Of a stretch of 64,000 bases of DNA, positions 1-9,402 are shown piece after piece. The notes beneath the pieces were generated by a model. The model worked only from the letters and a program-made list of their open reading frames with translations, had not been told where the DNA came from and ran no database searches. Every line of letters begins with the position of its first letter. Within the stretch, counting starts at the first letter, position 1. The DNA lies in contig JAXMBZ010000005.1 in assembly GCA_046349615.1 (NCBI GenBank), positions 1-64,000 on the forward strand, given 5' to 3'. The stretch is from JADJNY01 sp046349615. Lineage in GTDB: Bacteria; Planctomycetota; UBA1135; GCA-002686595. Made by a program: the position numbers and the translations under genes.

Positions 1-507
1 TTTCTCCTTCACCGCTTCCTCGGCCTCGACCACGAGGTCGATCCCGGGCTTGAAGACGTTGTAGAGCTTCACGTGCGGCCCGACGAGCTGCATCATGTCC
101 TTGTCGCCGCTGACGATGAGCACGTCGTCGCCGCGTGAGGCGGCCTGCGTCGAGAGCGTCCCGATCACGTCGTCGGCCTCGTAGCCCTTCACCTCGAAGA
201 TCGGGATGCCGTGCGCGCGCACGACCTCGCGCATCCAGTCGAGCTGCACGACGAGCTCGTCCGCCATCTTCTCGCGCGTCGCCTTGTACTCCGCGTAGCG
301 CGCGTGGCGGAACGTGTCGCCCGGCGGATCGAACGCGACCGCGATGCCGTCGGGCTTCTCCGTCTCGAGGATCTTGCGCAGCGTCATCGTGAAGCCGTAC
401 GTCGCGCCCGAGGGCTTGCCGTCGGGCGTCGAGAGTCCGGAGCGCTGGAGCGCGAAGTGCGCGCGGTAGGCGAGAGCGGTCCCGTCGAGGAGGAAGAGGC
501 GCGCCAT
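1..507 (-). CDS. polA: DNA polymerase I, N-terminal 5'-nuclease part (partial)
   Basis: The gene runs off the left edge, so only the first 169 residues are seen. They match the N-terminal 5'-3' exonuclease (FEN-like) domain of DNA polymerase I, which removes RNA primers and nicks DNA during replication and repair. The start MARLFLLDGTALAYRAHF carries the first metal-binding Asp. Further in are GATYGF, FDPPGDTFRH, the acidic EADDVIGTL and SGDKDMMQLV, all standard landmarks of the family. The ATG at 507 is preceded by TATCCT (minus strand, 522-517) only 9 nt upstream, which suggests a very short leader. Whether the polymerase domain follows cannot be seen; a stand-alone 5'-nuclease remains possible. 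Confidence 0.9.
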   Translation of the reverse strand, partial: MARLFLLDGTALAYRAHFALQRSGLSTPDGKPSGATYGFTMTLRKILETEKPDGIAVAFDPPGDTFRHARYAEYKATREKMADELVVQLDWMREVVRAHGIPIFEVKGYEADDVIGTLSTQAASRGDDVLIVSGDKDMMQLVGPHVKLYNVFKPGIDLVVEAEEAVKEK

Positions 508-751
508 GGTGCGCGGAGGATAGCGGACGCGCGCGAGCGGGTCGCGGAGCACGTCGCACGTTCGCGCGCGAGTCGCCGGTGTGCGTACCCGATGGAGGCC
601 GCCGGCCGAGCGCGGGCTCGGAGCTCCGCTCGAGGCCGGAGCGCGAACGGCCGTGCGTGAGCGCAACGTCACGCCCGTGCCGCCCGGATCGGTGGTTCAC
701 TGCTCTCGGGGCTGCTCGGCTTCGATCTCTCGTCCGTCGTCAGGAGGCGCC

Positions 752-2524
752 ATGCGCACGTTCCGTCCGATCCCGTTCCTCGTCGTCGCCGCGGTCGCGA
801 GTTCCGCGTCCGCCCAGCTCACGGTCCGCGTCAGCACCGGGCCGACGAACTTCCAGGGCAACTTCCACAGCTTCTGGGGCATGCCGTCCGGCGACGGCCG
901 CTACGTCGCGTTCCAGAGCACGGCCTCGAACCTCGTGCTCTCCGACCCGAACGGCCACCTGCCCGACGTGTTCGTGAAGGATCGCCAGACCTTCGGCGTC
1001 GTGATGGCGAGCACCGACTCCGGCGGCGGAGCCGCGAACGGCGGCAGCATCGCGCCGTCGCTCTCCGCGGACGCGCGATTCGTCGCGTTCGAGAGCGACG
1101 CGTCGAACCTCGTGGCGGGGGATTCGAACGGCGTGCGCGACGTCTTCGTGAAGGACCTCCAGCTCGGCACGATCGTCCGCGCGAGCGTCGACTCCTCGGG
1201 CGTCGAGGGCAACGCGCGCTCCGAGCTCGCCGCGATCTCGCCCGACGGCACCTGGGTCGCATTCGAGAGCGACGCGACCAATCTCGTCGCCGGCGACACG
1301 AACGGCGCGCGCGACGTCTTCCTGCACGAGCTCGCGACCGGCGTCACGCTGCGCGTGAGCGTCGCGACGGGCGGCGCTCAGGCGAACGGGGCGAGCGGGT
1401 ACGCCTCGGTCTCCACGAATGGGCTCACGGTCGTGTTCCAGAGCGACGCGACGAACCTCGTCGCCGTCGACGCGAACGGCGCGACGGACGTGTTCCGCTA
1501 CGAGCGCGCGACCGGCGCGACGACGCGGGCCAGCGTCGGCGCGGGCGGGCTCGAGGCGAACGGCGCGAGCACGGTCCCGTCGATCTCGGCGAACGGGCGC
1601 GTCGTCGTCTTCGGGAGCACGGCGACGAACCTCGTCGCGGGCGACGTGAACGGTGTCGAGGACGTGTTCGCGCGCGACCTCATCGCGCTCCGCACGCAGC
1701 TCGTGAGCCTCGGGCTCGCGGGTGCGGCGGCGAACGGGCCGAGCAGCACCAGCACGAACGCGCAGGTCTCGGCGGACGGACGCTGGGTCGCGTTCGACAG
1801 CTCGGCGTCGAACATGATCGCGTCCGACACGAACAACGCGTCGGACGGCTTCGTGCGCGACCTCGCGACGAGCGCGATCGAGCGCGTCGACGTGTCGACC
1901 GCGGGCGCGCAGGCCGCGACGGGGGCCGCGTCGCCGTCGATCTCGGCGGACGGGCGCTACGTCGCGTTCGAGAGCGGCTCGTCGACGCTCGTCACGGGCG
2001 ACAACAACAACTACTGGGACGTCTTCCTCCGCGACCGCGGTCCGCTGCCCGCGCTCCCGGGCTTCTGCTTCGGCGACGGCACCGAGGCCGGGTTCACGAC
2101 CCTCTGCCCGTGCGGCAACTTCGGCACGGCGGGCCACGGCTGCGCGAACTCGGTCGACGCGACCGGGGCGCTGCTCGGCTCGACCGGCGCGCCCGCGGCG
2201 GACGACGTCGTGCTCGCGGGCTCGCACATGCCGGCGACGGTCGCGTGCATCTACCTGCAGGGCGATGCGCTCGCGGACACGGTCTTCGGCGACGGCGTCC
2301 GTTGCGCGGGCGGCGCGCTCCTGCGCCTGCGCACGAAGGTCAACGTCGCGGGCGCGAGCAGCTTCCCCGACTCGGTCGAGACCGTCACGCTCTCGCAGCG
2401 CGGCGGCGTCACCATCGGCAGCGGCGTGCGGCGGTGGTACCAGGCGTACTACCGCAACGCGGCGGCCGCGTTCTGTCCGCCCGAGACGTTCAACGTGACG
2501 AACGGCGTCGTCGTCGACTGGTAG
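752..2524 (+). CDS. Secreted seven-repeat beta-propeller protein with CPC-type C-terminal module
   Basis: 590 residues from the ATG at 752, chosen because AGGAGG lies at 742-747 and the product then starts with a clean signal peptide (MRTFRPIPFLVVAAVASSASA). Residues of about 25-430 hold seven repeats of the form (Y/W)VAFxSxASNLVxxDxNGxxDVFxxD, a TolB/WD40-like pattern that should fold as a seven-bladed propeller; DxNG turns may bind calcium. Residues of about 437-590 form a cysteine-rich module (FCFGDG, CPCGNFGTAGHGCANS, FGDGVRCAGG, CPPETFNVTNG) that is nearly identical to the end of the protein at 28150-30675. The module may serve attachment or sorting; its function is not known to me. No enzymatic residues are evident. 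Confidence 0.85.
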   Translation: MRTFRPIPFLVVAAVASSASAQLTVRVSTGPTNFQGNFHSFWGMPSGDGRYVAFQSTASNLVLSDPNGHLPDVFVKDRQTFGVVMASTDSGGGAANGGSIAPSLSADARFVAFESDASNLVAGDSNGVRDVFVKDLQLGTIVRASVDSSGVEGNARSELAAISPDGTWVAFESDATNLVAGDTNGARDVFLHELATGVTLRVSVATGGAQANGASGYASVSTNGLTVVFQSDATNLVAVDANGATDVFRYERATGATTRASVGAGGLEANGASTVPSISANGRVVVFGSTATNLVAGDVNGVEDVFARDLIALRTQLVSLGLAGAAANGPSSTSTNAQVSADGRWVAFDSSASNMIASDTNNASDGFVRDLATSAIERVDVSTAGAQAATGAASPSISADGRYVAFESGSSTLVTGDNNNYWDVFLRDRGPLPALPGFCFGDGTEAGFTTLCPCGNFGTAGHGCANSVDATGALLGSTGAPAADDVVLAGSHMPATVACIYLQGDALADTVFGDGVRCAGGALLRLRTKVNVAGASSFPDSVETVTLSQRGGVTIGSGVRRWYQAYYRNAAAAFCPPETFNVTNGVVVDW

Positions 2525-2629
2525 GACCGGCACGTCCGTCGGCGCTCGCGCGCGCCTCGCCCGCGGCGCGCGCGGGGCCGCGAGCGGCGAGCACCCGACG
2601 GGGGACGCTCCGCAGGACGTACGAGCCCC

Positions 2630-2657
2630 TTGCCGGCGCGCGCGAGGCGCGGACAAT
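2630..2657 (+). promoter_or_regulatory. Probable promoter of xthA
   Basis: TTGCCG at 2630-2635 and GACAAT at 2652-2657 are separated by 16 nt, a plausible sigma-70-type -35/-10 pair. The ATG of xthA is at 2667, so the transcript would be nearly leaderless. Confidence 0.4.
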
Positions 2658-2666
2658 CCGCGCCCC

Positions 2667-3440
2667 ATGACGCTCACCCTCTGCACGCTCAACCTGAACG
2701 GCATCCGCTCGGCGGAGCGGCGCGGGTTCTCGCGCTGGCTCGCGCGCACGAAGCCCGACGTGCTCTGCGTGCAGGAGCTGCGCGCGCAGCGCGACGACGT
2801 CGACGACGAGCTCTTCGCGCCCGCGGGCTACAACGCGCGCTGGTTCCCGGCGGCGAAGAAGGGCTACGCGGGCGTCGCGCTCTACTCGCGCTCTGCGCCG
2901 GACCGCTACGCCGAGGGCGCGCCCTTCGCGCACTGCGCGGACGAAGGGCGTGTGCTGCGCGCGGACTTCGGCGGGCTCTCCTTCGTCAGCCTCTACGTGC
3001 CCTCGGGCTCGTCGAGCCCCGAGCGCCTCGCGATCAAGTTGAAGTACATGGAGCTCTTCCTCGGCCACGCGAAGGCGCTCCTCGCCGAGAAGCGGCCGAT
3101 CGCGCTGTGCGGCGACCTCAACGTCGCGCCGACGGCCCTCGACCTCGCGCGACCGAAGCAGAACGAGAAGAACTCGGGCTTCCTGCCCGAGGAGCGCGCG
3201 TGGTTCGCGGCGCTCGAGAAGCAGGGCTGGATCGACGTCGTGCGCGCGCAGCACCCGGGGAAGCCCGGCCTCTACTCGTGGTGGTCGAACCGCGGCCAGG
3301 CGCGCGCGAAGGACATCGGGTGGCGCCTCGACCACGTGCTCATGAGCCCGAGCCTCGCCGAGCGCGTGACGCGCGCGTGGATCGAGCCGAAGGCCGGGCT
3401 CTCCGACCACGCGCCGGTCTGGGTGGAACTCGACGCGTGA
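2667..3440 (+). CDS. xthA: Exodeoxyribonuclease III / AP endonuclease
   Basis: 257 residues, the usual length for bacterial ExoIII, of the endonuclease/exonuclease/phosphatase fold. It cuts abasic sites and trims 3' ends in base-excision repair. Visible landmarks: LNLNGIRSAERRGF at the N-terminus (metal Asn), CVQELRAQ (catalytic Glu), GDLNVAPTALDLARPK in the middle, WWSNRGQARAKDIGWRLDHVL and the terminal GLSDHAPVW with the catalytic His. Its TGA overlaps the GTG start of the next gene (GTGA), implying translational coupling to a functionally unrelated outer-membrane-type protein. Confidence 0.93.
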   Translation: MTLTLCTLNLNGIRSAERRGFSRWLARTKPDVLCVQELRAQRDDVDDELFAPAGYNARWFPAAKKGYAGVALYSRSAPDRYAEGAPFAHCADEGRVLRADFGGLSFVSLYVPSGSSSPERLAIKLKYMELFLGHAKALLAEKRPIALCGDLNVAPTALDLARPKQNEKNSGFLPEERAWFAALEKQGWIDVVRAQHPGKPGLYSWWSNRGQARAKDIGWRLDHVLMSPSLAERVTRAWIEPKAGLSDHAPVWVELDA

Positions 3441-5623
3441 CGCTCGTTCCGCACGCGCTCGCGCTCGCGCTCGCGCTCGTCGCGAGCGGCGGGCTCCCGC
3501 TCGAGGACCGCGGCGCCGCGAGCCCGCGCGAACGCCGCGCGGCGCGCGCCGTGCGCGCGGAGAAACCGCCCGTGATCGACGGCGTGCTCGACGACGAGGT
3601 GTGGAAGCTCGCGCCGCCGATCGGCGAGCTACGACAAGTGTCGCCGCTCGAGGGCGCACCGACGGAGCGCACCGAGGTGCGCGTGCTCTACGACGCGGAC
3701 CACCTCTACCTCGGCGTGCGCTGCTTCGACTCGGAGGTCGGCGGGATCATCGGCACGCAGATGGCGCGCGACGCGGTGCTCGACCCCGACGACCGCGTCG
3801 AGATCGTGATCGACACGTACCTCGACCGGCGCAACGCGTACTTCTTCCAGATGGGGCCCGTCGGTTCGAAGGGCGACGCGCTCGTCTCGGACAACGGGCG
3901 CGACTTCAACAAGCCGTGGGACGGGATCTGGGCGGGGAAGAGCTCGATCGACGCGCTCGGTTGGTCGTTCGAGATGGCGCTCCCGTTCCAGACGCTCGCG
4001 TTCGCGCCGGGCGCGACGACGTGGGGGCTCAACGTGAACCGTTGGATCAAGCGCCGCGACGAGCAGGACCGGTGGAACGACCCGTCGCGCGACGACTCGC
4101 TCTTCCAGATCGCGGAGGCGGGCGATCTCACCGGGCTCGTCGGTCTGCGCCAAGGTCTCGGGCTCGACTTGGTCCCGTTCTTCCACGGCGATTGGACGAA
4201 CCCGAACCCGGGCGACGCGGACCTCGCGGGCAAGCCGGGTCTCGACGCGTACTACCGCATCACGCCGGGGCTCACGGCGAGCCTCACGGTGAACACCGAC
4301 TTCGCGGAGACGGAGGTCGACGAGCGCCGCGTCAACCTCACCCGCTTCCCGCTCTTCTTCCCGGAGAAGCGCGACTTCTTCCTGCAGGACGCAGGCATCT
4401 TCGGGTTCGCGGACCTCGGGACCGGAGACGTGCTCCGGCCGTTCTTCAGTCGGCGCATCGGCCTCGACGCGCGCGGCGAAGAGGTTCCGATCCTCTGGGG
4501 CGGCAAGGTGACGGGACGCCACGCCGGCTGGAACGTCGGCGTGCTCGAGGCGCACACGGACCGGCAGGACGGCGTGCCGGAGAAGGACCTCGTCGTCACG
4601 CGCGTCGCACGCAACGTCGGCGAGCAGTCGACGGTCGGCGGCCTCTTCACGAGCGGGAACCCGGGCTCGACGCGCGGCAACCAGCTCTACGGGCTCGACT
4701 GGAACTACCGCGCGAAGAACCCGTTCGGCGAGGGCACGCTGGCGTCGAGCGTCTGGGGGCTGCACTCGGAGAGCGAAGGCCCGTCGCCCGAGGACGACGC
4801 GTTCGGCGCGTCGCTCGCCGTGCGCTCGGACCTGTGGCGTTGGGGGTTCAAGGCGCGCGAGGTGCAGCGCGATTTCGACGCGGCGCTCGGCTTCGTCCCG
4901 CGGCGCGGGATCCGCTCGTTCGCGGGCGACGTCGGATGGAATCCGCGGCCGACCGGCGGAGCGCGCGGGCCGTGGGACGTGCGCCAGTACCACGTGTCGC
5001 TCGAGGGCCAGCTCGTCACGAGCACGGACGGCGACGTCGAGAGCGGACTCGTCGAGCTCCAGCCCTTCGGCTTCGAGCTCGAGAGCGGCGACGAGGTCGG
5101 GTTCTACGTGAACCTGCAGCACGAGGACCTCGTCGATCCGTTCGACATCCACGACGGGATCACGATCGACGCGGACGCGTACGACTTCGTCCGCGCGCGG
5201 CTCGAGGTCGAGAGCGCGCTCAAGCGCCCGGTGTCCGTCTCCGCGGCGCTCGAGGCGGGCTCGTTCTTCGACGGCACGCGCGAGGACGCGCGCTGCGAAG
5301 TGAGCTGGCGCCCGAACCGCTGGTTCCACGGCTCGGTCGGCTACGAGCAGAACCACGTCGACCTCGAGGGCGGCGCGTTCGCGACCGAGCTCGGCCGAGT
5401 GCGCGCGGACGTTTCGTTCTCGCCCGACCTCGACTGGTTCAACTTCGTGCAGTTCGACGACGTCGGCGACTCGCTCGGGTGGAACAGCCGCCTGCGGTGG
5501 ATCCCCGTGCCGGGGCAGGAGCTCTTCGTCGTCTGGAACCAGACGATCGAGCGCGACGGCGACGTGCTCGCGACGCGCTTCCAGGAAGCGGCGTTCAAGT
5601 TCGGCTGCACGTTCCGCTTCTGA
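3437..5623 (+). CDS. DUF5916 domain protein with N-terminal CBM9-like domain
   Basis: 728 residues from a GTG at 3437 that overlaps the xthA stop; this start gives a short hydrophobic signal (VTLVPHALALALALVASGG). Residues of about 40-230 resemble the CBM9-like beta-sandwich found in front of DUF5916 (IDGVLDDEVWKLA, LYLGVRCFDS, NAYFFQMGP, WSFEMALPFQTL). The rest matches DUF5916: NTDFAETEVDERRVNLTR and PLFFPEKRDFFLQDAGIF are its hallmark, followed by many alternating strands ending in Phe (KFGCTFRF), as in outer-membrane barrels. Family members are predicted cell-envelope proteins of unknown role. The CBM9-like part could bind glycan, but this is not shown. Confidence 0.82.
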   Translation: MTLVPHALALALALVASGGLPLEDRGAASPRERRAARAVRAEKPPVIDGVLDDEVWKLAPPIGELRQVSPLEGAPTERTEVRVLYDADHLYLGVRCFDSEVGGIIGTQMARDAVLDPDDRVEIVIDTYLDRRNAYFFQMGPVGSKGDALVSDNGRDFNKPWDGIWAGKSSIDALGWSFEMALPFQTLAFAPGATTWGLNVNRWIKRRDEQDRWNDPSRDDSLFQIAEAGDLTGLVGLRQGLGLDLVPFFHGDWTNPNPGDADLAGKPGLDAYYRITPGLTASLTVNTDFAETEVDERRVNLTRFPLFFPEKRDFFLQDAGIFGFADLGTGDVLRPFFSRRIGLDARGEEVPILWGGKVTGRHAGWNVGVLEAHTDRQDGVPEKDLVVTRVARNVGEQSTVGGLFTSGNPGSTRGNQLYGLDWNYRAKNPFGEGTLASSVWGLHSESEGPSPEDDAFGASLAVRSDLWRWGFKAREVQRDFDAALGFVPRRGIRSFAGDVGWNPRPTGGARGPWDVRQYHVSLEGQLVTSTDGDVESGLVELQPFGFELESGDEVGFYVNLQHEDLVDPFDIHDGITIDADAYDFVRARLEVESALKRPVSVSAALEAGSFFDGTREDARCEVSWRPNRWFHGSVGYEQNHVDLEGGAFATELGRVRADVSFSPDLDWFNFVQFDDVGDSLGWNSRLRWIPVPGQELFVVWNQTIERDGDVLATRFQEAAFKFGCTFRF

Positions 5624-5714
5624 CGCGCGCGCTCGGCGCTCGTCGCCGCGTCGCGCGGGACCGTGCGGAGTCGGCGGGGCGAACTCGAGCTCCGTCGCCG
5701 GGTGGAGCGCGCGC

Positions 5715-7478
5715 TCAGAGCGTCGGCCGCGGCCCCGCGCGGAAGTCGACCAACTCGAGCTCGAGCTTCGTCTCGCCGCGGAACGTGTTCCACTTCGGCG
5801 TGTAGACGGCGTGCACGTCGACGCCCATCGCGAGCTCGCGCGCGCGGTGCGCTTGACCGAACGCCATCGCCTTGAGCTCGTTCGCGCCGAGCCGCACGCG
5901 CAGTTGGAGGTGCGTGCCGTCGGCGCCGACGACGCGCGGCGGCTCGGGGAGGCGCAGACCGCACGAGAGGAAGAGCGGGCGCTCGTTCCGCTCGCCGAAC
6001 GGCTTCAGGCGATCGAGCTCGCGCATCAACTCGGGCGTCATGCGCTCGAACGGGAGCTCCGCGTCGATCCAGAGCGCGGGGGCCTCGATGCCCTGGCGTT
6101 CGAGCATCGCGTGCGCGCGCCGCGCGACCGCCGCGCGCAACGCGTCGACGGCGTCCGCGCGCACCTCGCAACCCGCCGCTTGCTCGTGACCGCCGAAGCG
6201 CAGGAGGTGCTCGGCGCCGCCGGAGAGCGCCTCGAGCACGTCGAAGCCCGGCATGGAGCGCGCGCTGCCGCGCCCTTGCGCGCCGTCGAGCCCGATCACG
6301 ATCGCGGGCCGCGCGTAGCGCTCGACGAGCCGCGCCGCGACGATGCCGACGACGCCTTGGTGCCAACCTTGGCCCGCGACGACGAGCACGGGATGCTCGA
6401 GCGGGTCCTCGAACGGCGCCGCGGCGCGCAGCGCGTCCGCGAGGAGCGCGCGCTCGATCTCCTTGCGCTCCTCGTTGAGCCGGTCGAGCTCCATCGCCGC
6501 CGCCTGCGCGGTGCGTTCGTCGCGCGCGAGCAGGAGCTCGACCGCCTTGTGCGCGCTCCCCAGGCGACCCGACGCGTTGATGCGCGGTCCGAGCTTGAAC
6601 GCGACGTCGTCGCCTTCGAGCTTGCGGCCGTCGAGCCCCGCGACGCGCAGGAGTGCCCCGAGCCCGACGTTCTTCGTGATCTCGAGCGAGCGGAGCCCGT
6701 GGCGCGCGAGGATCCGGTTCTCCTCGACGAGCGGCACGACGTCGCACACGGTCGCGATCGCGACGTAGGCCATCGCTTCGACGAGGAACTCGCGCAGGTC
6801 TTCTCTCGCGCGCGTTCCGCCGCCGAGCTCCTGCGCGATGCCCCAAGCGAGCTTGAACGCGACCGCGCCGCCGCAGAGCTCGCGGAACGGGTACGCGCTC
6901 TCCGCGAGCTTGGGGTTCAGGATCGCGACCGCGTCGGGGAGCGGGCCGTCCGGCGGCTCGTGGTGGTCCGTGACGATCGTGTCGACGCCGATCGCGCGCA
7001 GCTCCGCGATCGTGCCCTGCGCGGACGTGCCGTTGTCGACGCTGATCACGAGCGTGGCGCCGGTCTCGCGCGCCTTCGCGACGGAGTGCGCACCGAACGA
7101 ATAGCCGTCCGTGAAGCGGTTCGGGATGTGCCACACCGCCTTCGCGCCGAGCTTCTCGAAGAGCCGCATCAAGAGCGTCGTGCCCGTGACGCCGTCGACG
7201 TCGTAGTCGCCGTGCACGAGGATCGTCTCGCCCTCGCGCACCGCGCGCAGGATGCGGCGCGTCGCGGTCTCCATCCCGCCGAGGAGGCGCGGGTCGTGGA
7301 GCGCGGTGAGCTTCGGCTCGAGGTGCGCCCGAACCGCGTCGGCCGTGCCGAACCCGCGCAGGGCGAGGAGGCGCGCCGTCGCGGGGGAGAGCCCGTGGTC
7401 GCGGGCGAGGCGCGCCTCGGTTTCGCTCGCGGGCGCGCGCAGCTTCCAATTCGGGGCCGTGCTGGTGCGGGTCGTCAT
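5715..7478 (-). CDS. recJ: Single-stranded-DNA-specific exonuclease RecJ
   Basis: 587 residues, normal for RecJ, a 5'-3' ssDNA exonuclease of recombination and mismatch repair. The DHH phosphoesterase domain shows HGDYDVDGVTGTTLL (about residue 95), SVDNGTS and VTDHHEPP, which supply the Mn-binding Asp/His residues. The DHHA1 part has RINASGRLGSA, GRGSARS and GGHEQAAGCEV, and an OB-like C-terminus follows. ATG 7478 is preceded by TACCCT (minus strand, 7504-7499), a -10-like element. The gene is convergent with the DUF5916 gene and diverges from selA. Confidence 0.93.
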   Translation of the reverse strand: MTTRTSTAPNWKLRAPASETEARLARDHGLSPATARLLALRGFGTADAVRAHLEPKLTALHDPRLLGGMETATRRILRAVREGETILVHGDYDVDGVTGTTLLMRLFEKLGAKAVWHIPNRFTDGYSFGAHSVAKARETGATLVISVDNGTSAQGTIAELRAIGVDTIVTDHHEPPDGPLPDAVAILNPKLAESAYPFRELCGGAVAFKLAWGIAQELGGGTRAREDLREFLVEAMAYVAIATVCDVVPLVEENRILARHGLRSLEITKNVGLGALLRVAGLDGRKLEGDDVAFKLGPRINASGRLGSAHKAVELLLARDERTAQAAAMELDRLNEERKEIERALLADALRAAAPFEDPLEHPVLVVAGQGWHQGVVGIVAARLVERYARPAIVIGLDGAQGRGSARSMPGFDVLEALSGGAEHLLRFGGHEQAAGCEVRADAVDALRAAVARRAHAMLERQGIEAPALWIDAELPFERMTPELMRELDRLKPFGERNERPLFLSCGLRLPEPPRVVGADGTHLQLRVRLGANELKAMAFGQAHRARELAMGVDVHAVYTPKWNTFRGETKLELELVDFRAGPRPTL

Positions 7479-7557
7479 GGCGCCGAAAGCGGGGGCGCAG
7501 GGTAGCGCGCGAGTGCGGAGTTCGGACAGGGATCGCCGAGCTCGGCCGCCCGAAACA

Positions 7558-7592
7558 CGAGCCCGTCGGCGGGGGCGTCGCCGACGGGCTCG
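7558..7592. terminator. Perfect 14-bp hairpin upstream of selA
   Basis: CGAGCCCGTCGGCG (7558-7571) pairs fully with CGCCGACGGGCTCG (7579-7592) around a 7-nt loop and is followed on the plus strand by TTGGG. The shape is terminator-like, but no upstream gene ends here. It could end an unannotated small transcript or act in the selA leader. Confidence 0.45.
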
Positions 7593-7642
7593 TTGGGCAG
7601 GGGTCGCGCGGGTTCGGCCGGTCGCTCGCGCGCTCGACCGAA

Positions 7643-7659
7643 TGAGTGGGAGCCACTCA
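7643..7659. repeat. Short perfect inverted repeat
   Basis: TGAGTGG, a 3-nt spacer (GAG) and CCACTCA. It could be an operator or a small stem-loop about 280 nt before selA. Nothing else supports a function. Confidence 0.3.
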
Positions 7660-7938
7660 CCCGAGGTGGTGTGGTGTCAAGGTGCGGAACTGGGCCGCGC
7701 GGACCACGCAACGGTCTATCCGAACACGCCCGTGAGCGCCATGGCTCCGGGGCGGAATCGTGTCGGAAACCACGATGATGCAATCGGGTGCGGCCCCGGG
7801 CTCGCCCGACGGGGCTCGTCCTTCGGCACCCAGCCGGCTCCCGGCGCCCCCGCGGGCCGGTTCGGGAGCGGGGAGCGGGGTCCCGGCGCCAGGTTTTCCT
7901 TGTCGCGCGCGGGACGGGCGGCGACAACGGCCCGGAAC

Positions 7939-9369
7939 ATGGCCCGCCCGCCGACCGACCGCGAGTCCGCGTTCCGCCTCCTCCCCGCGATGGACGAATG
8001 CCTGCGCGATCCGCGGGCCGCCTCGGTGCTCGGCCGCGCTCCGCGCGCGCTCGTGCAGGAGCTCGCAGCCCGGGAACTCGCCGCGTGGCGCGAGGAGATC
8101 AAGTCGGGCGCGCTCGACGCGGGCGCGCTCGAGCGTCGGCTCGCCGCGGGCGAGCTCTTCACGCGCCTCGACGCGCGCGTCGCGCGCGAGCTCGGTCGCG
8201 GCGTGCTCCGCGCCGTCAACGCGAGCGGCGTCGTGCTCAACACCGGGCTCGGCCGCGCGCCCGTCCACCCCGAGGTCGCCGAAGCGATGCGCGTCGCGGC
8301 GGAGAGCTACTGCGTGCTCGAGGTCGACCGATGGAGCGGCGAGCGCAACCAGCGCGACGACTACCTCTCCGATCTCGCGCGGCGGCTCACGGGCGCGGAG
8401 GCCGCGATCGGCGTCAACAACAACGCGGGCGCCGTGTTGCTCCTCTTCAGCACGTTCGCGCAGGGGAAGAGCGCGATCGTCAGCCGCGGCGAGCTCGTCG
8501 AGATCGGCGGCTCGTTCCGCGTGCCGAGCGTGATGGAGCGCGCGGGCGCGGAGCTCGTCGAGGTCGGCACGACGAACCGCACGCGCATCGCGGACTACGC
8601 GAACGCGATCGACGCGCGCACGGGGCTCCTCATCAAGGTCCACACGAGCAACTTCCGCGTCGTCGGTTTCACCGAGGAGGTCGGCGCGGCCGAACTCGCG
8701 CGGCTCGGCCGCGAGCGCGGTGTCACGACGGCCTTCGACCTCGGGTCGGGACTGTGGGAGGGCGCCGGCGCGCCGCCGATCGCGCACCTCCTCGGCGGCG
8801 AGCCGTTGCTCCGCGACGCGGTCGAGAGCGGCGTCGACGTCGTCACGTTCTCCGGCGACAAGCTGCTCGGCGCGCCGCAGGCGGGGCTGCTCGTCGGGCG
8901 GCGCGCGACGATCGCGGCGCTGCGCAAGAACCCGCTCTATCGCGCGCTGCGCCTCGACAAGGTCGCGCTCGCGGGACTGGAGAAGACGTTCGAGCTCCTG
9001 CTCGCGGGCCGCGGCGGCGAACTGCCCGCGCGCGCGATGCTCGCGGCGACGGCGGACGAGCTCCGTCCGCGCGCCGAGGCGCTCCAGCGCGCGCTCGCGC
9101 CGTTCGAGGGCCTCGCATCGGAACTCGTCGAGGACGGCTCGCAGCCGGGCAGCGGCAGCGCGCCGGGCGTGCTCCTCCCGACCTGGGTCGTCCGCGTGCG
9201 CTCGCGGAAGCTCTCGGCGGGCGCCTTGTCGGCACGGCTGCGCGCGGCGCCCGTGCCCGTCTTCGCCCGCGTCCAGGACGACGCGGTGCTCCTCGACCCG
9301 CGCACGCTGCTCCCGGGCGACCTCGAGCGGCTCGTCGACGGATTCCGCGCCGCGCTCGCGGGAAGCTAG
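7939..9369 (+). CDS. selA: L-seryl-tRNA(Sec) selenium transferase
   Basis: 476 residues (E. coli SelA is 463). This PLP enzyme converts Ser-tRNA(Sec) to Sec-tRNA(Sec) using selenophosphate. The fold-type-I signature is clear: NTGLGRAPVHPEVAEAM, NNNAGAVLLLF, SRGELVEIGGSFR, EVGTTNRT, KVHTSNFR, DLGSGLW, and FSGDKLLGAPQAG in which K308 is the PLP lysine. ATG 7939 is chosen because homology begins right after it. Its substrate tRNA (19377-19474) and its selenophosphate donor enzyme, SelD (12851-13918), are both encoded nearby, so the pathway is almost complete in this window. Confidence 0.96.
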   Translation: MARPPTDRESAFRLLPAMDECLRDPRAASVLGRAPRALVQELAARELAAWREEIKSGALDAGALERRLAAGELFTRLDARVARELGRGVLRAVNASGVVLNTGLGRAPVHPEVAEAMRVAAESYCVLEVDRWSGERNQRDDYLSDLARRLTGAEAAIGVNNNAGAVLLLFSTFAQGKSAIVSRGELVEIGGSFRVPSVMERAGAELVEVGTTNRTRIADYANAIDARTGLLIKVHTSNFRVVGFTEEVGAAELARLGRERGVTTAFDLGSGLWEGAGAPPIAHLLGGEPLLRDAVESGVDVVTFSGDKLLGAPQAGLLVGRRATIAALRKNPLYRALRLDKVALAGLEKTFELLLAGRGGELPARAMLAATADELRPRAEALQRALAPFEGLASELVEDGSQPGSGSAPGVLLPTWVVRVRSRKLSAGALSARLRAAPVPVFARVQDDAVLLDPRTLLPGDLERLVDGFRAALAGS

Positions 9370-9402
9370 CGGCGTCTCCGTCGTCGGAGCGCGCGCCGCA
9401 CC

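Larger units (their letters stand above)
7479..7938. other. 460-bp divergent intergenic region between recJ and selA
   Basis: No convincing gene on either strand. It holds the recJ -10-like TACCCT near 7500, two perfect hairpins (listed separately) and a TATCC-type sequence near 7714 that could belong to a selA promoter. Because both flanking genes point away from it, the hairpins are not simple gene-end terminators; a small RNA or an attenuating selA leader is possible. Confidence 0.5.

Noticed and set aside
2490..3659. Minus-strand open frame over xthA
   Set aside because: Arg/Ala-rich translation with no motif; the plus strand encodes a complete ExoIII.
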